A stretch of 64,000 nucleotides of DNA from Thaumasiovibrio sp047250365. Lineage in GTDB: Bacteria > Pseudomonadota > Gammaproteobacteria > Enterobacterales > Vibrionaceae. The stretch lies in the NCBI RefSeq assembly GCF_047250365.1, contig NZ_JBLBVL010000022.1:1-64000 (forward strand), written 5' to 3'. The notes beneath the pieces were generated by a model, which searched no databases, was not told the origin of the DNA, and saw only the letters and a program-made list of their open reading frames with translations. The position numbers and the translations under genes were made by a program. Numbering within the stretch: the stretch's first letter is position 1; each line of letters starts with the position of its first letter. Shown piece after piece: positions 63,901 to 64,000 of this stretch.

Positions 63901-64000
63901 TGGATACCCAAACGGTGCAGAGTTGGTGCACGGTTTAGCATCACTGGGTGTTCGCGGATAACTTCGTCAAGGATGTCCCAAACGATAGCTTCTTCACGTT
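60984..64000 (-). CDS. rpoC: RNA polymerase subunit beta', 3' part (5' end beyond window)
   Basis: C-terminal 1005 codons of beta'; the frame continues to base 64000 (VWDILDEVIREHPVMMLNRAPTLHRLG), so the ORF start at 63944 is internal. The catalytic Mg-binding NADFDGDQMAVH lies just inside, the trigger-loop region (PGTQLTMRTFHIGGAASR) is intact, and the second zinc site has its cysteines in VVTCDNDFGCCKACYGRDLARG. Tail DAEQASQDLAALLNAGLGGGDN. Last gene of the rplKAJL-rpoBC type operon. Confidence 0.98.
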   Translation of the reverse strand, partial: REEAIVWDILDEVIREHPVMLNRAPTLHRLGIQAFEPVLIEGKAIQLHPLVCAAYNADFDGDQMAVHLPLTLEAQLEARALMMSTNNILSPASGDPIIVPSQDVVLGLYYMTRDMINAKGEGMYLAGPAEAEKAYRTGNAALHARVKVRITEYNVDEQGNEVAETKLIDTTVGRAMLWAIVPKGLPYSLVNQALGKKQISNLLNSCYRELGLKDTVIFADQIMYTGFAYAAMSGVSVGIDDMVVPDAKYTKIAEAEAEVAEIQEQFQSGLVTAGERYNKVIDIWATANEQVAKAMMDNLSYETVINRDGEEEEQKSFNSVYMMADSGARGSAAQIRQLAGMRGLMAKPDGSIIETPITANFREGLNVLQYFISTHGARKGLADTALKTANSGYLTRRLVDVAQDVVITADDCGTHAGITMMPLVEGGDVKEPLGTRVLGRVVAEDVIKPGSETEILAPRGTLLDEKWCEILEANSVDQVKVRSVVTCDNDFGCCKACYGRDLARGHMVNTGEAVGVIAAQSIGEPGTQLTMRTFHIGGAASREAAESSIQVKNNGSMKLHNAKFVTNNEGKLVITSRASELTIVDEFGRTKESYKLPYGTILNRVDNAEVKAGDTIANWDPHTMPIITEVEGRLQFVDMIDGVTVSRQTDELTGLSSVVILDAAERASAGKDMRPTIKLVDENGHDVMIPGTDMPAQYFLPGKAIVQLEDGANVGIGDTLSRIPQESGGTKDITGGLPRVADLFEARKPKEPAILAEVTGAISFGKETKGKRRLIITPTDASPYEEMIPKHRQLNVFEGEKVEKGDVIADGPETPHDILRLRGVHAVAEYIVNEVQEVYRLQGVKINDKHIETIIRQMLRKVTISVSGDSDFLEGEQLEYSRVKIANRQLEAEGKQPAQFERDLLGITKASLATESFISAASFQETTRVLTEAAVSGKRDDLRGLKENVIVGRLIPAGTGFAYHQERQRKREAELEPQAPQVDAEQASQDLAALLNAGLGGGDN

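Overview
The window is a chromosomal segment of a gammaproteobacterium. Gene content and order (orn-rsgA-psd, frdABCD next to efp/epmA/epmB, groES-groEL, aspA-dcu-dsbD, aroQ-accB-accC-yhdT-panF-prmA-dusB-fis, purH-purD, hupA, hemE-nudC-rsd beside rpoC) point to the family Vibrionaceae. I cannot name the genus from sequence alone. Almost everything is core genome. There are no insertion sequences, prophage genes, CRISPR arrays or rRNA genes; one tRNA-Gly is cut by the left edge and rpoC by the right edge.

Layout. 1-6.4 kb: tRNA-Gly, orn, rsgA, psd, an SLC13-type carrier, an EamA exporter and epmA. 6.4-11.9 kb: the anaerobic fumarate reductase operon behind a predicted FNR box, then efp and epmB diverging from a 32-bp gap, so EF-P and two of its modification enzymes lie within 6.5 kb. 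11.9-13.4 kb: a protein-free stretch holding two tandem CsrB-type regulatory RNA genes on the minus strand, each with its own terminator, promoter and distal GacA/VarA-type box. 13.4-20 kb: a LysR regulator, an exported serine hydrolase, groEL/groES behind a sigma-32 promoter, a MATE pump and fxsA. 20-25.7 kb: aspA, a Dcu carrier and dsbD.

25.7-40.2 kb is an acetate-scavenging neighbourhood: a LuxR-type response regulator (CrbR-like), a DUF4212 plus solute:sodium symporter pair (acetate-permease type), a small membrane-anchored protein, a 1148-residue transporter-fused hybrid histidine kinase (CrbS-like), a DUF294/CBS protein with a DEDDh exonuclease, and acs. A cysteine desulfidase-like enzyme and an MFS carrier sit among them. 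Kinase, regulator and their expected targets are therefore within 15 kb.

40.2-47.2 kb: aroQ-accB-accC, yhdT-panF, prmA and dusB-fis. 47.2-50.7 kb is a looser stretch with a MAPEG protein, a large lipoprotein, a LacI-family remnant and ppnP. 50.9-64 kb: purH-purD with a PurR-like operator, a DUF1481 lipoprotein, hupA, a CBS membrane protein, DUF416, a D-2-hydroxyacid dehydrogenase, hemE, nudC, rsd and the 3' part of rpoC.

The most noteworthy non-coding signals are the tandem csrB-like genes with a shared extra motif beside each GacA box, an orphan terminator with an upstream tetraloop hairpin between hemE and nudC (possible small RNA), and two clusters of mutually exclusive inverted repeats (6.5 kb and 58 kb). 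All functional calls are from reading the sequence and family knowledge; no database search was run.
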